From Mercurialis annua (taxonomy: Eukaryota; Streptophyta; Magnoliopsida; Malpighiales; Euphorbiaceae), in assembly GCF_937616625.2 (NCBI RefSeq), contig NC_065570.1, positions 8,566,001 to 8,630,000 of the forward strand: a stretch of 64,000 nucleotides of DNA, in the 5' to 3' direction. The notes beneath the pieces were generated by a model. The model made no database searches, was not told where the DNA came from, and saw only the letters and a program-made list of their open reading frames with translations. Shown one piece after another: positions 51,901-63,329 of this stretch; within the stretch, counting starts at the first letter, position 1; each line of letters starts with the position of its first letter. Position numbers and translations under genes: made by a program.

Positions 51901-52150
51901 ATTCAAGATTCAAGACTGTTACTCTTTTATTATTATTATTATATATAGAGCAAGAAACACCAACCCATTTGCAGACATGAACTGATTCGTTCCAAGAACT
52001 CATGATTCGCAGAGGATCCTGTGTTATCCGATTCTTGAAGTCTAGTAACGCTAACTTATCGGTTACATTTCCAAGATTAGCTGCTGCATAAAATATCCAT
52101 GAAACAAGAATTAAGAATACCCACTTGGAATTCAGACAAGAATCATTCAT
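48952..52150 (-). CDS. LRR-XII receptor-like kinase 2 (tandem paralogue of RLK1)
   Basis: Two exons, 52150-49477 and 49385-48952, encode 1035 residues. Its layout is that of RLK1: signal peptide (WVFLILVSWIFYA), LRR N-cap with WNESVHVCKWVGVSC, about twenty LRRs, membrane segment (VAISGVILVVALSCVSIF), and a non-RD kinase with GSGSFGSVYKG at about 711, HCDLKPSNVLLDEDMTAHVG and DFGLARFL. The intron is 91 bases, shorter than in RLK1, and splits the same GYVPPEYG codon. Exon 2 lacks the acidic expansion of RLK1 and has a longer tail ending CDNAGPSYT. No frame damage is visible; both copies look functional. Divergence is concentrated in LRR surface positions, as expected for receptors with different ligands (inference). 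Confidence 0.95.
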
Positions 52151-54646
52151 TTTTTATAAAATGTAGAATTCACAAACTGTTCTTCTCATAGCTTTTTAAA
52201 AACTTGGAAAAAGAAAAGGAATAATGGAAATGACTCCAAATTTAAGATTGGTGTCATTTAATTATTTTATGAGGAAATTCAATGGAATATACGTTTTTTC
52301 TATTTTATTTACAAGTTTACATTATTTTCAAACATATTTATAGCCATCTTTTATTTTAACCAAAAATACACATTAGGCTTTTAAAATATAGAACACTTGT
52401 AAGTGTAGAAAGAAAAGGATGGTGAATGTAAACTACTAAAAAAATGTAAAATTATAATAAAAAAGTATTGATGTAAACTATTTTAAAAAAGATAACAGTT
52501 TGAAAATATGAATTATTTTTGGACATTTTGAATAAATTTTTTCAAAAATTAATTCATGAATAAGGCTCCACAAAAATATTTATGTAAAGAAAGGCTTTAA
52601 GAAAACAAATTATACATAAATTGGATTTTTTAAACTAAAAATATTTAATTTTATCGCAGACATCAAACTAATTATATCATATTGAGATGGAAATATATTG
52701 CTTTCCAGTGCTGTGTTGGCTCACCTTACTGGACTGATAGATGTTTTATTTTCTACTTTAATAGATTGCATCATAGTAAAATGGATCCACATATACCTAA
52801 TTTCTGCCTTTCTATTTTGGCTTCAGCCGCCTTGATTTTTGACGTTTGTTTTTGTTAGTCTTGGCTATAGCCGCCTTATATTTAATATTTAAATTTGGCA
52901 AAACTCATAAAGAAGCTCTTGCACTTTACTGTTTTTGTTCGAGAGGTTCTTATTTTAAAAAATTTCACGTTCTGATTTGGATCCCTGTACTTAACAAAAT
53001 CTAATTTTAACACCCTTAAGCTGACGAAAATAGAGAATGTGTCACAGTCTCCCTTTCTGTTAGTTAACGGAGCAAGTTTTTGTTTGATAGTCCATATCGC
53101 TACACGTATGAGTAAAATGATATTAAGCCTTGCACACTCTTAACAAGAAATAAAACTTAAAAATGTTAAGATACAAGCAAATTTACACTAATATCCTTTC
53201 TACTCTAAAACTTTATTATCAAAATAATTAATATAGAGTACTAACTAATATAAACTACTACTAAATTACTAATAAGAGAATACTCTATTCTTTTACTAAT
53301 ATAGATCACTTAATTAAAAAAAATTAAAGTCACTAATTAACTAATTATAAAATTAAATTAATTATTTGATCAGTATGAGAGTTAGACTTCAGTTAGAATG
53401 TTAAATAAGATCAACTATAATCATGTATATAAAAAATAAAATTAGTTAATATGTATATAAAAAATAAAATTAGTTAATTAATTACTACTGTTTATAATTA
53501 ATAAATGTTATCGACGTCAATTAATTTTAAGATTAATAACTTAATAAATTGGAGTATTCTACTACTTTCTAACAAAAATTCTAACTTAATTATTATTAAA
53601 TAGAAAATATTGATATAATTAAAATAAAGTTAGTTAGTAATAAATTAACGAGTGACATCACCAACCACGTGCGTAGCACGTAACGCGAAACTAGCAGTAA
53701 TATATATAAAATAAAGAAAATGGTGACATATTAGTTGGAGTGTTGAATCAGAATTTAGAATCAAGTCGTCAGGGTGAAATAAAGTAAATCAATTAATACA
53801 AAGGAATCTCCAACGTGTACACCCATTTAAAACTTTGTGTTACAGTTTTACTTTCGATAAAAAAACTATTCAGATATTATAATGATGTCATCATTTTAAT
53901 GAGAACTAAATCTACCGAAAAATTTCTCGTGTTTGGAACATTCCGATCGATATAACTTTTGCAGCAAGCTTTGCGTTCTTTTTTTTGTCAAAGATTAAAT
54001 TTTATTAAATAAAATATAAAAAGTGAAATGACTTTTCGACACTATCAAGTCAGCATTCCAAAATCAAATGATGAGAGCTGCAAATACAGTCATCAATAAA
54101 AAAATTTTGGCCACCGAATGGACCATCTAATTATAGTAATAACATATTAAGAAAAACTATCACCCAAATAATTCTATCATCATTAAAAGAAGAACTTCCG
54201 ATATCATGAAATGATGATAGTCCGGAAATAACAGCTCCTCTATCAATGTTTGAAATTTCAATGTTTCAGCCATAATTAAAAAAGCCAAACTCCTGCCAAG
54301 ATAAAAAAATTATGTCAACTTGTCAATATATCTTCTATAGTTACTTTATTAATTTTAATAAATTAAAAGTTATTTTATCCATTTTTCACTGTTAGATGAA
54401 ACCTTTTTCACCCAACGGTAACATAGATAAAATAAACAAAAATAAAAAAACTATAGTAAAATTATTAAATATTTATAAGTAAACTGTTGCCAAAAAATGA
54501 AATTTTAAAATTTAGAATAAAAAACACCACTTTTTAAAATTTTAAAAGCTTAACCTAAATTAACAAGTTCATTAGTGTCGAATTGCACTCTTTTAACTTT
54601 AATGCTTATATAAGGATGTTCAAATCATAAATTATACTCCCTCCAT
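52151..54646. other. RLK2 promoter and gene-poor AT-rich DNA
   Basis: 52151-52900 is the RLK2 upstream region. A part near 52690-52860 resembles the RLK1 upstream sequence at about 42780-42940 (GTTGGCTCACCTTACTGGAC versus GTTAGCTCACCTTAATGGAC), so promoter DNA was duplicated with the gene. From 52905 the sequence is AT-rich and holds a Helitron-like 3' end at 53667-53694. No gene seen. Confidence 0.55.
53667..53694 (+). mobile_element. Helitron-like 3' end
   Basis: The hairpin ACGTGC-GTA-GCACGT (53667-53681) is followed nine bases later by CTAG (53691-53694), the arrangement expected at a Helitron 3' end (hairpin then CTRR). It closely matches the better-defined element at 59656-60207. A 5' end was not found, and the base after CTAG is C rather than the expected T. 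Confidence 0.5.
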
Positions 54647-54920
54647 TCCAAATTGATAGGCATTATTTCAACCTTTTTTTGTCCCAAATTATAGACAATA
54701 GATATTTATCTTAACAAGTAATTGTCAAATATACCCTCATTAATTATAAGAAATACTTTGAAAAGACAACAAAATTCACTAAAAGACAAAAATTGCCACT
54801 ATATTAATTGAGGACAAGTATGACATTTTTTTTATGTATTAACTCATTTTATATAGAAAACCTAAATTTTTTAATACCCGTATTTGTCCTAAATTGCCTA
54901 TCAATTTGGGACGGTGGGAG
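54647..54920. mobile_element. Stowaway MITE
   Basis: A 274-bp element with ends CTCCCTCCATTCCAAATTGA and TCAATTTGGGACGGTGGGAG, flanked by TA on both sides. No coding capacity. Confidence 0.85.
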
Positions 54921-56554
54921 TAGTTTTTATTTAAAAAATACTATTATATTCTTTAATTTTTTTAATTTAATAGGTAATAATTATTAAAATTTAAAAATCC
55001 AAATGAAATTATTATCTTTTTTGAGGCCGGTTCAATCGCCGATCCAATTTTAAAAACATTGTTCAAAACTATAATTATTCAAATTAATTTATTGACTTAA
55101 TAAAAAATGAGCCTAAATAATATTAAAATATAATTATTTCACCCCACAAACTCCAAATACTCTAAAAAGGAGTTAATCTCTCAGAGTATCATGTTTTAGA
55201 CTTTATTTATCATCGTATCCAGCTTTCTTTACACATTTATTTCTCATAACTTTTTATTTTCCAAAATGACCTTTTTTCATTTTTAATTTCAAAAATACTC
55301 TTTTTACATTCTCGTCAGCATCTGATCTCCTTCATCTCCTTTGGTGATTTATCATTCTCGTCGGCATCTAATCTCTGGTGTTTTTATAGTGTTTTTTTTA
55401 CCTTTTCTATTTGGTATTTTATAGTGTACTTATAAGTGTATTTATGGTGTATGTATGGTGTTTCTATAGTGCATTTATAGTTTTTAGTGTAAATACACGA
55501 GTAGTATCAAAACAAACAGTTAAACAAGATGTAATTTTTTTAAAAAAAATCTATAAGAGAAAAGGACAGCACTGAAGACAAAATGGATAAAGAAAAATTG
55601 TTAGCAGTTATATATATTATGAGATCTAAAATAATATGTGTACAAAAAAATCAGATTACAAATAACATAGATTATGAATCTTATTGAAAAATCTAAATAG
55701 TCACATAAACGACGGAGCAAAAGAAACATGCTCGTGAAAAATCGCTGGATGCCGCCAATTTTTGAATACAACACCACCGGAAGAAAGACGACGCCGATAA
55801 AATTTTATTTCTATTGGAGTTGAATGATTCAAAAAAAGAAATCGACGTAGATGGAGAAAAGAAAATGGTGGAGTTAAATGATTTGAAAAAGAAAATGGAA
55901 GTGGATGGAGAAAGCAAATGGCGGCTAGAGTTTCTCATAAAGAAAATAAATTAATTTTAAAAAGAAGAGATGAAGTAGAGAACAAGATGTGAAGAATGTA
56001 TTTTTCAAAATAAATTGCAAAACAAGGTAGCGAATGAAATTACCAACAACTTCAGGTGTTTATAAAATTTGGAGACGAGAAATCAAAAACGCACCCAAAG
56101 ATTTCAACTAAATTGATATCCTCTTAGCATATGTATAATTTTTTTTCTCTACCAATCAATAAATAGAAAAATAAAAAATACATAATCCGGATACAATCAC
56201 CAATTGTGTCACCAAAGTGATAAAGCAAAGAACAGTATGTTTAACACTTGCAGCAAAACTACAACTAGTTAAACTTAAGATCCAATTAAAAACTAAAAAT
56301 AGAGCTAAAACAAATATGAAACGAGCAAACTAATCCCAACTTCATTTTGCATAGAATGGCTATAGAAGCAGCATAATTATAACTTAGCAGACTCATAGCT
56401 TAGCAACAAGATGAAGAAGAAGACCAACAATAACTTGGATCACAGCACACAAGAAACTCCAACCAAAGAGATTTGAAAATTACCCAACTCAAAAACTTGA
56501 AAATTGAGAAGGAGAAGAGCTGAATAATTCTTCCAAAAGCAAAGAAATATAACG
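54921..56554. other. Intergenic, short tandem repeat, no gene seen
   Basis: AT-rich sequence. 55811-55918 holds two 54-bp tandem units (GGAGTTGAATGATTC / GGAGTTAAATGATTT and GATGGAGAAA). On the minus strand an 81-codon frame reads through them as an 18-residue repeat (SPSTSIFFFKSFNS), but nothing else supports a protein. Confidence 0.45.
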
Positions 56555-56752
56555 TCAATAAATTTTGAATCTTTCTTGCTTAGAATAATCTGCATAAAAA
56601 GATTTCTTGCAAAATTCTGACAAATATTTCCACCAGGTGATGCCACTGATTGAAACACCATGACAAGCCAGGTCATCGGAGATCACATTTCTCTCCTTGA
56701 AAATATGAAAAACATGAAAACGAATCTTCGAAATGTATTTTAAACAAGCTAT
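56555..56752 (-). pseudogene. LINE (non-LTR) RNase H C-terminal remnant
   Basis: The minus strand stays open for 66 codons with HVFHIFKERNVISDDLACHG and ITWWKYLSEFCKKSF. This resembles the C-terminal RNase H end of plant LINE polyproteins (pattern HIFREGN-ADALA-G followed by WW and a Phe-Cys pair). The usual ADALA is SDDLA here. Stops lie on both sides and no reverse transcriptase is present, so it is an old fragment. Confidence 0.55.
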
Positions 56753-56961
56753 CTATTTTAATCTTAGTTTCCATAGAATTTATATATTTCTTCTCTTGAA
56801 GTAAAAAAGTTGGAGACCTTTTCTTCCACGGTGTCAAATGTTTTAGGTTAAGGTGTAATTGAAAACGAAATGTATGGACTTTGGTGCAATCGGCGATTTT
56901 ACAACGTCTAGATGCAAATAAAAAGGGGTTAAAAGGCGGAGGCTTTTCAAAACTATTTAGC

Positions 56962-57151
56962 CTTTTTGAAAGTGGATCCCCTCAAGTTCAAATTTTTTTC
57001 TATTTTTTTCAAGTCCACTTAAATGGATGACATATAAGTAAAATAATATTTAATGTAATAATCTTCTTATCATTTTACTTATATGTCATCCATGTAAATG
57101 GACTTGAGTTGAGGGAAATGGAGGGAATTTAAATTTGAGGGGAGTCATTCA
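56962..57151. mobile_element. Foldback element, unclassified
   Basis: Inverted repeat with TCCCCTCAAGTTCAAATT / AATTTAAATTTGAGGGGA and an inner perfect block GGATGACATATAAGTAAAAT / ATTTTACTTATATGTCATCC. No clear target duplication. Confidence 0.6.
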
Positions 57152-58386
57152 TTTTTTTCATATGCAGAAAAATGTTCTCTATTTAATTCTAGATTTCGAA
57201 AAAATAATTATTTATGATTAATTAAGTTGAAACAATTATCACAAATTTGTATAAAAATTAGTTTGATCGATCTTTCTTTCAAATCTCGAGTTAGAAGATA
57301 ATATTTTTTAAAGAGATTTTGTAAAAGTAAAAATTGAAGAAATCGGTTTTGGAACAATGTTTTCAGATGTGAAGCTAAAAAAATTATTATAATCATCACC
57401 AGTTATTTTCTTTTTACTAGAATTAATCGAAACTAAATCAAAAGTGTTATATTTAAATTGCAAAGTAAAAGATAATGGTTTGTAGTGGGATGATTTATTT
57501 TTATTAAGAGAGAAAATAAAAAGAAAAATGTACTCCCTCCATTTTTAATTATATGTGGTTTTGGAGTAAGACCACATATTAATTAATACAAATCAAAATG
57601 ATTAGATATCCTTGTTAAATATTGTTAATTATATATTTATTATGTATATACCAAAATAACTTTAATTTGATTTATTGAAAAAATGAGTAAAAGTAAAAGA
57701 AAAGTAAAAAGTCTTAAATATTTGAGTCTTCATAAATTAATTCTATCATGAAGATTTTTAAAAGTCTTCATAAATCAATCATATCAATACCAATGAGCTA
57801 TAAATCAAATGGTATAAGCGTTATGTAGTAAACTGTTAGGTCGTATTTTTAAATCTTCACACAAGCGCTTTCCGTCCCTAATTATATATAAAAAATTAAT
57901 TCTATCATAAATAAATAGATAGAATTAAATAAAGTTATTTTGGGTAAAAAAATAATATCATGTCTTAAATACTTCAAAAAGTCATATAATATGTAATATT
58001 TTTAATATTCTAAAAATACATATATTTAAAAATTGAAAAAATAACTAAAGTATAAATCTTTAAATAAAAGAATAAAAATAAACTATCTACATCTCATTTA
58101 AGAAAGGTCATATCCCATATTTATATGTCCATCTAAAAAGGTTATATCGTCTTTCTATGTTATTTTATGTTGATTTTTTCTATTTGTATCTCTTTAATTA
58201 TTTTAATATGCATTGAATGCAATTCATTTACGATACATTTATTTTATTATGAGGTGAGATTACATTAAATAATAGGAATAGATATATATAATAAAATAAA
58301 ATATTGTTATTTTGGCGCAAAATTCTTTTTATTCCTTTTTAAACAGAATAAAAATACTATTTTAATTAAAAAAAAAAAATTTACTA
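57152..58386. other. AT-rich intergenic DNA, MITE end fragments
   Basis: Contains isolated Stowaway-like ends (CTCCCTCCATTTTTAATTA near 57535; CTTTCCGTCCCTAATTA near 57869) without partners. No gene seen. Confidence 0.4.
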
Positions 58387-58658
58387 CTCTCTCCGTCTCA
58401 ATATAATTGTCCATTTTCAGAAATTTTTTTGTTCTAAAACTCTTGTCCACTTTTAAAAAGTGATTAATTTTTACACTCAATTTTTCTAGATTATCTTATT
58501 TAAAATCCACTAATGTATAAATTGAAAATAAATTGAAAATGCACCCTATATTAAATAGGGGTATGATAAAAAAAATAATTTTTTTTATAAACTAAATAAT
58601 AATTATTATTATTTAAATTGTGTGATAAAAGTAAAGTGGACAATTATATTGGGACGCT
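58387..58658. mobile_element. Stowaway-like MITE
   Basis: Starts CTCTCTCCGTCTCAATATAA after TA; the right end ATTATATTGGGACG is complementary, but the last bases (GGAGGGAG) are lost. Same family as 62957-63227 and the partial copy at 9245-9443. Confidence 0.7.
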
Positions 58659-59250
58659 ATTCAAATAAAAATAAAATATTTGTGCCTTTAACGTACGCAG
58701 TTGTGGTTGGTCTTGAATTTGCCAAAACCTGAAGTTTTACGATTTCCGATACTCTGTAGGTGCCATCCGGTAATTAAACCAAACATTAAATCACCTAAAC
58801 TATGGGCATGTGCTTCCCATCACTGCTTAATGATCTTGTCTTCTCTGCCAAATGATACAAAATTAAAAAGTCTAAGCATTTTTATGCTTTCAAAAATTTA
58901 TTATTAATATATTTTTAAAGGTTTAATTATCCAAAAATAATTCATATTTTTGAATTTTTCATTTATAGTCCAAAATTTTAAAATCGTCAGTTTTTAGTCT
59001 ATTTTTCAATTTTAAGTCATGTGTTCGAATTAGAGGAAAAAAAAGATCAAATATGCATATTGTTATGATTTTTGCTTTTTTTAACATAAAAACGAATATA
59101 ACTAACAAATTTAGAATTTTTTTTACTTCAACTTAAATAAATGGCTATAATTAGAACTGAAAATTATAAAATGAGGTAAATTGATGAGTTTGGAAATTTG
59201 AGTCCTAAACAAAAAAACAAAAAAATTCAATGATTAAATCTTTTAAAGAT
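58659..59250. other. Intergenic, no gene seen
   Basis: A short stretch of more balanced composition at about 58690-58860 has a 68-codon frame that matches no family I know. The rest is AT-rich. Confidence 0.4.
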
Positions 59251-59626
59251 GAGCAAATTACTTTAAGGCCCCCCACATTTGTCATAAATCACAGTTTGGT
59301 ACCCCTTATTTGAAAATCAAACGATTTGGTATCTCAGTTTTGATTTTGCAAACACTTACAACCTTCTGTTATATATAGATACCAAATCGTTAACGGAATA
59401 AAATGTGAGGTATCAAATCGTTTGAAAATGGGGTATCAAATTGTTAACATTATTGAAAGCGAGATACCAAATTGTTTGAAAGTGGATATCAAATTATTAA
59501 TGAAACTAACAGAAGCCCATAATTGTTGACGGAATCAAAACTGAGATATCAAATCATTTAATTTTCAAATAAAGGGTAACAAACTGTGAATATGGCAAAT
59601 GTGAGGAGTATTAGAGTAATTTGCTC
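59251..59626. mobile_element. Mutator-like MITE
   Basis: A 376-bp foldback. Ends GAGCAAATTACTTTAA and AGAGTAATTTGCTC, with repeated GATACCAAATTG-type words inside. Perfect 9-bp target duplication TTTAAAGAT (59242-59250, 59627-59635). Confidence 0.87.
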
Positions 59627-59655
59627 TTTAAAGATTGTTAGCAATTTTACTCTAA

Positions 59656-60207
59656 CTAGTTTTGCATTACGTGCTATGCACGTGGCTCGTAACGTAACTC
59701 TTCAATGTACATATTAGTAAATTTATTATAATTATATCAATTTTTTATTTATAATTAATATTAAATTAATTAAGAATTTTTGTAAAAATAAATATAATAT
59801 ATTTAGTCATTAATTTTTTTTCATACAGAATTTATCTTTCTTTTGGTTTTATAATGAACATAATTAAATAATTAACTTAATTTTATTAATAATATCTTTA
59901 AAAATAATAAGATAGAAATTTAAATAATAATATGTTGACCAAATACAGTATTTTAATTTTATAGTTAAATCAAACTAAAAGATGGCATTCCTACTAATTT
60001 GGAAAGAATTTAGTTATTTTTTACATACTAAAAACTAAATTGGAGATAATTTAGCTACCTATTCTAATTAGGATTTTAATTACAGTAGTGATTAATTAAA
60101 TAACTAATTAGTTAATGACTATAAAACCTTTATTTAGTAATGAACTGAAAAGGATTATTCAGTAAATTTGCCTGTCCCCCCATCCGTGCTTTTATATATA
60201 GTATAGA
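59656..60207 (-). mobile_element. Non-autonomous Helitron-like element
   Basis: Read on the minus strand it starts TCTATACTATATATAAAAGC preceded by A, and ends with hairpin ACGTGC-ATA-GCACGT, then AATGCAAAA and CTAG followed by T. TC at the 5' end, a hairpin about 10 bases before CTRR, and insertion between A and T are Helitron hallmarks. About 550 bp, no helicase. A start at 60213 is an alternative. Confidence 0.72.
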
Positions 60208-60735
60208 TATAGATTGACATATGACATTTTACAAATAAAATTGCAAAAGCTGTCTCTCTTTCACTCAAGGTTGCATCAACTGTTTTCAGTGCACATTCAA
60301 TTCAAACCAAATTAAATTTGTGGATTTGTTTAATATTTTTATTTTAACCTTATTTACAGTAAAAGTAAACTGATTTTTTTGTTAATTTTAAAACCAAACT
60401 GAAAATTAACTTTTTTTATACGAATTGAATTCAAACCGAACCAAATTAATGTTTTGTGATGAAAGTATTGACCATTCAAGGGGTAAATTCTGCGAGCAAG
60501 TAGATAATCAGATCCACTGTCACTATATTTATTCAACATCTCTACTTAACAACACAAGAAAATGACATCTTTGTATGTACAAGCCATATATAAGAGGATA
60601 CAAAAACTGAATCACTCAAACAAAAATTCACATCAAGCTAATCAGGATTGAGTTGCCAAGTTTTGTACATCATGATGATCATTTCAGTCCCTCCTGTCAT
60701 GTTCGTCGTGCCGCTTAAAAATGTAGGATCCTAAA
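60208..60735. other. Intergenic and 3' flank of the CBM20 gene
   Basis: A weak inverted repeat at about 60298-60448 (AATTCAAACCAAATTAA / GAATTCAAACCGAACC type words) suggests an old hAT-like end. The rest is the CBM20 gene 3' region. Confidence 0.4.
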
Positions 60736-62681
60736 CTACAGAAATCCGAAATTAGTTAACAGCTTCCGTATCGTCTTACGACCCCATTGAATATCATTTT
60801 GCACCACACTATTATCTTCCAGAGACTCTGATTCATTCTGCTTTTTGTTATGGAATAATGGCCCGAGTTCGAGTTCATCGTCAAGCTGCTCCTCTTTGCT
60901 GAATGCCACGATTGTTTCTACTCGAGGAGTAGTTTCATTGATTTTTTGCTGAATGCCATATCACACTCAATAAACAGATAATAATAGTAATAAACCATAC
61001 AGCAACTATGAATTTATATCAGTAATAAAATAAGGAGCTGGTAATAACAATACTCATGAAGTAGTTACCTCTGCCAAAGTTTGATTCTCGACTTCAAAGG
61101 TGTTACTTCTTTCCCCTTCGTCTTTAATTTCTGGTTCAGTGTGATACGTTGATAATGGAGGTAATCCAGGTACTAAAAAAGGCGCTTCGTCATGATTGAT
61201 CAGGGTTTCTTTGTTTCCGAGCATTTCCTCGGGATGAGTTGAACTCGCCACACGATACACCTTACTGCTGCTAATATCATCAGCAACCATAGCAATAGGC
61301 TTATCAGCAGTGATTGGATCCTCATCAGGATTACCAGCACCAGCGATGGCTCGATTGTTTACATCAGAGACCAATTCCTCACTTTGAGGAATCAACTTCT
61401 TCTCTCTAGCTATCAGTGTTTCTGAGTTCACAGTCAAATTCTCAGCAACAATAGACTCAGTATTTGGATAAGTACTAGGTTCTTCCTCTACTAATTTTTG
61501 AACCATAGGATCTTCCCAATCTTCAATAACAACAATTGTATTATTAGTTTCCCAGGTTGTCAGGATTCGATCAGGACCAGGTTGCCATAAAATCTCCCCA
61601 TTTATATCTTTTAGAATGAACTTAAACTGGATAGTTGTCCCAATTGGTATATCCTGGTAAAACAAAAGAGCTTAAAGAAATCAATCTCTTATCTCATAGC
61701 AGCACGAACACTTCATTCAATCAACGTTTCCGTTACGGGAAACCTGTCGGAAACTTGGAAGTTTCAGATATAAAACTCCATTTATAATATAGGAAACCTT
61801 AAAATAACATTGTATAACCGTGTCTGTTTCCGCATCCAAGTGTCCCGTTTACCTATGTCCGTGTGCTATCTACTCTCATGAAATATTTCACAAAAAAAAA
61901 ACAATGTTCTTACCAATTCAAGAATCCAAACATGGCCATCTGACCAATCCAATGGCATGGCATTTTCAGGGTCCCAAATGCCAAAGATTGGATCATCCCC
62001 AACTATAGCAAATTGCTCACCAAAGGAACACTCTTTATTTAGCTGGATTTTCACATGAACAGTCTTTGGTTCATCTATATAACAAACAAACATTTAACAA
62101 TACTATCAATACATAATTTCTAAACAAAAGAACAGCCAAAATAAATTTAGAATCTTTACATGTTTCTTGGTTGTTGAAACTCTCTGCTGCTATCTCCAAA
62201 TCACTCTACAAGAAAATAGATTAAAAAAAATGAAAAAGCAAGTTACTTTCCAGTTTAAAGGTAGTAAAAAAATAATCTAAGTGACATGGGTGATCACAAG
62301 AACCTTTTTTTCCTAAGCAAATACAAAACCAATCAAACTAAACCTAAAATTTAGCAACATGTCATCACCCAGAACCCAAAATGCAGATAAAAAGGGAAAA
62401 AAGTGAAAAAACTTTAAATGAAAAGAGTTAAAAGTTAAACTAAAAGATTAAAGTGGACATGCCTGCTGGGATTCATGTGACCCAGAAGTAGAAGCTGCAT
62501 GAACTGGGTGCGGAGGTTTTCGTTCAAGGCATATTAAATGGAGATATTTAACATTAATAGCAAGGTTTTTAGATTGGAAAATGCCAATTTGAGGACATAA
62601 TTGTCGGCAAGAACAGAAGCATGAATCTTTATTTCTTGCGAAGATCTTGGACGAAGACGAACAGGTAGCAAGAGCTCTCAT
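60736..62681 (-). CDS. CBM20 starch-binding-domain protein, plastid-targeted (At5g01260-like)
   Basis: Five exons on the minus strand, 62681-62463, 62205-62160, 62074-61914, 61653-61069 and 60948-60736, encode 407 residues. The first about 70 residues are Ser/Arg/Cys-rich with few acidic residues ([18 protein letters not shown]), as in chloroplast transit peptides. A CBM20 domain at about 91-185 follows: [40 protein letters not shown] and [20 protein letters not shown], including the aromatic residues that bind starch in this family. The remainder is acidic and low in complexity with no known domain. No catalytic domain is present, so it probably binds or scaffolds starch or glucan enzymes (inference). 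The first intron has a GC donor (CAG|GCATGT): a GT four bases on would bring an immediate stop. In Arabidopsis the relative lies next to CPL2 (from memory). Confidence 0.9.
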
Positions 62682-62956
62682 CGGTGACCCACCTAGAAGA
62701 GAGCACCCGCTAATTTGACTGTAGAGAGATGATGACGAAGAGTTTTGTTTGATAGTGGTGTGTTGTAGTGTGGACTGTGGTGCTTTTTTTGTTCAGAGAG
62801 TATGCGTGTGTTGTGTAAATACAATAATTGGTGGCCGTGGTGAGGTGAGAGCCTTTTTAAGCTTCCAAATCGAGCGGATTCAAATCAATGTGTAAATAAC
62901 GCGAATTAAATGATTCACAAAAATTTAATACTCCAAGCAATTGAAATAAAATACTA
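62682..62956. promoter_or_regulatory. CBM20 gene promoter and leader region
   Basis: 275 bases upstream of the minus-strand start codon, up to the MITE at 62957. The part nearest the gene is GA/GT-rich and probably transcribed. I cannot place a TATA box with confidence. Confidence 0.4.
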
Positions 62957-63227
62957 CCCCCTTCATTCCAATAGAATTGTCCACTTTGAAAAATATTTTT
63001 ATCCCAAAACTTTTGTCCACTCTCAAAAAATAATTAACTTTTACACTCAATTTTTCTTTATTAACTCTATTTAAAATCCACTAATGAATAAATTGAAAAT
63101 AAATTGCAAGTGAATCCTATATTAAATAGGGGTATCACAAAAAAAAATTACAAAATCCATAAGCAATAATTGCTTTTTTAAACTGTGTGATAAAGGCAAA
63201 GTAGACAACTCTATTAAGACGGGGGAG
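62957..63227. mobile_element. Stowaway-like MITE
   Basis: A 271-bp element flanked by TA. Ends CCCCCTTCATTCCAATAGAA and CTATTAAGACGGGGGAG. Inner words (TTTTGTCCACT, TTTAAAATCCACTAATG, CCTATATTAAATAGGGG) match 58387-58658. Confidence 0.82.
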
Positions 63228-63329
63228 TATAAAATTTAGTACTATTTATCTAATAAATTTTTAACGTAAATTTAATTATTTATAAGATAAAATATAAATT
63301 AACTTGATTAATCACCAAGCAATTGAGAC

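Noticed and set aside
55693..55938. 81-codon minus-strand frame with an 18-residue repeat
   Set aside because: The repeat is explained by a 54-bp tandem DNA repeat; nothing else supports translation.
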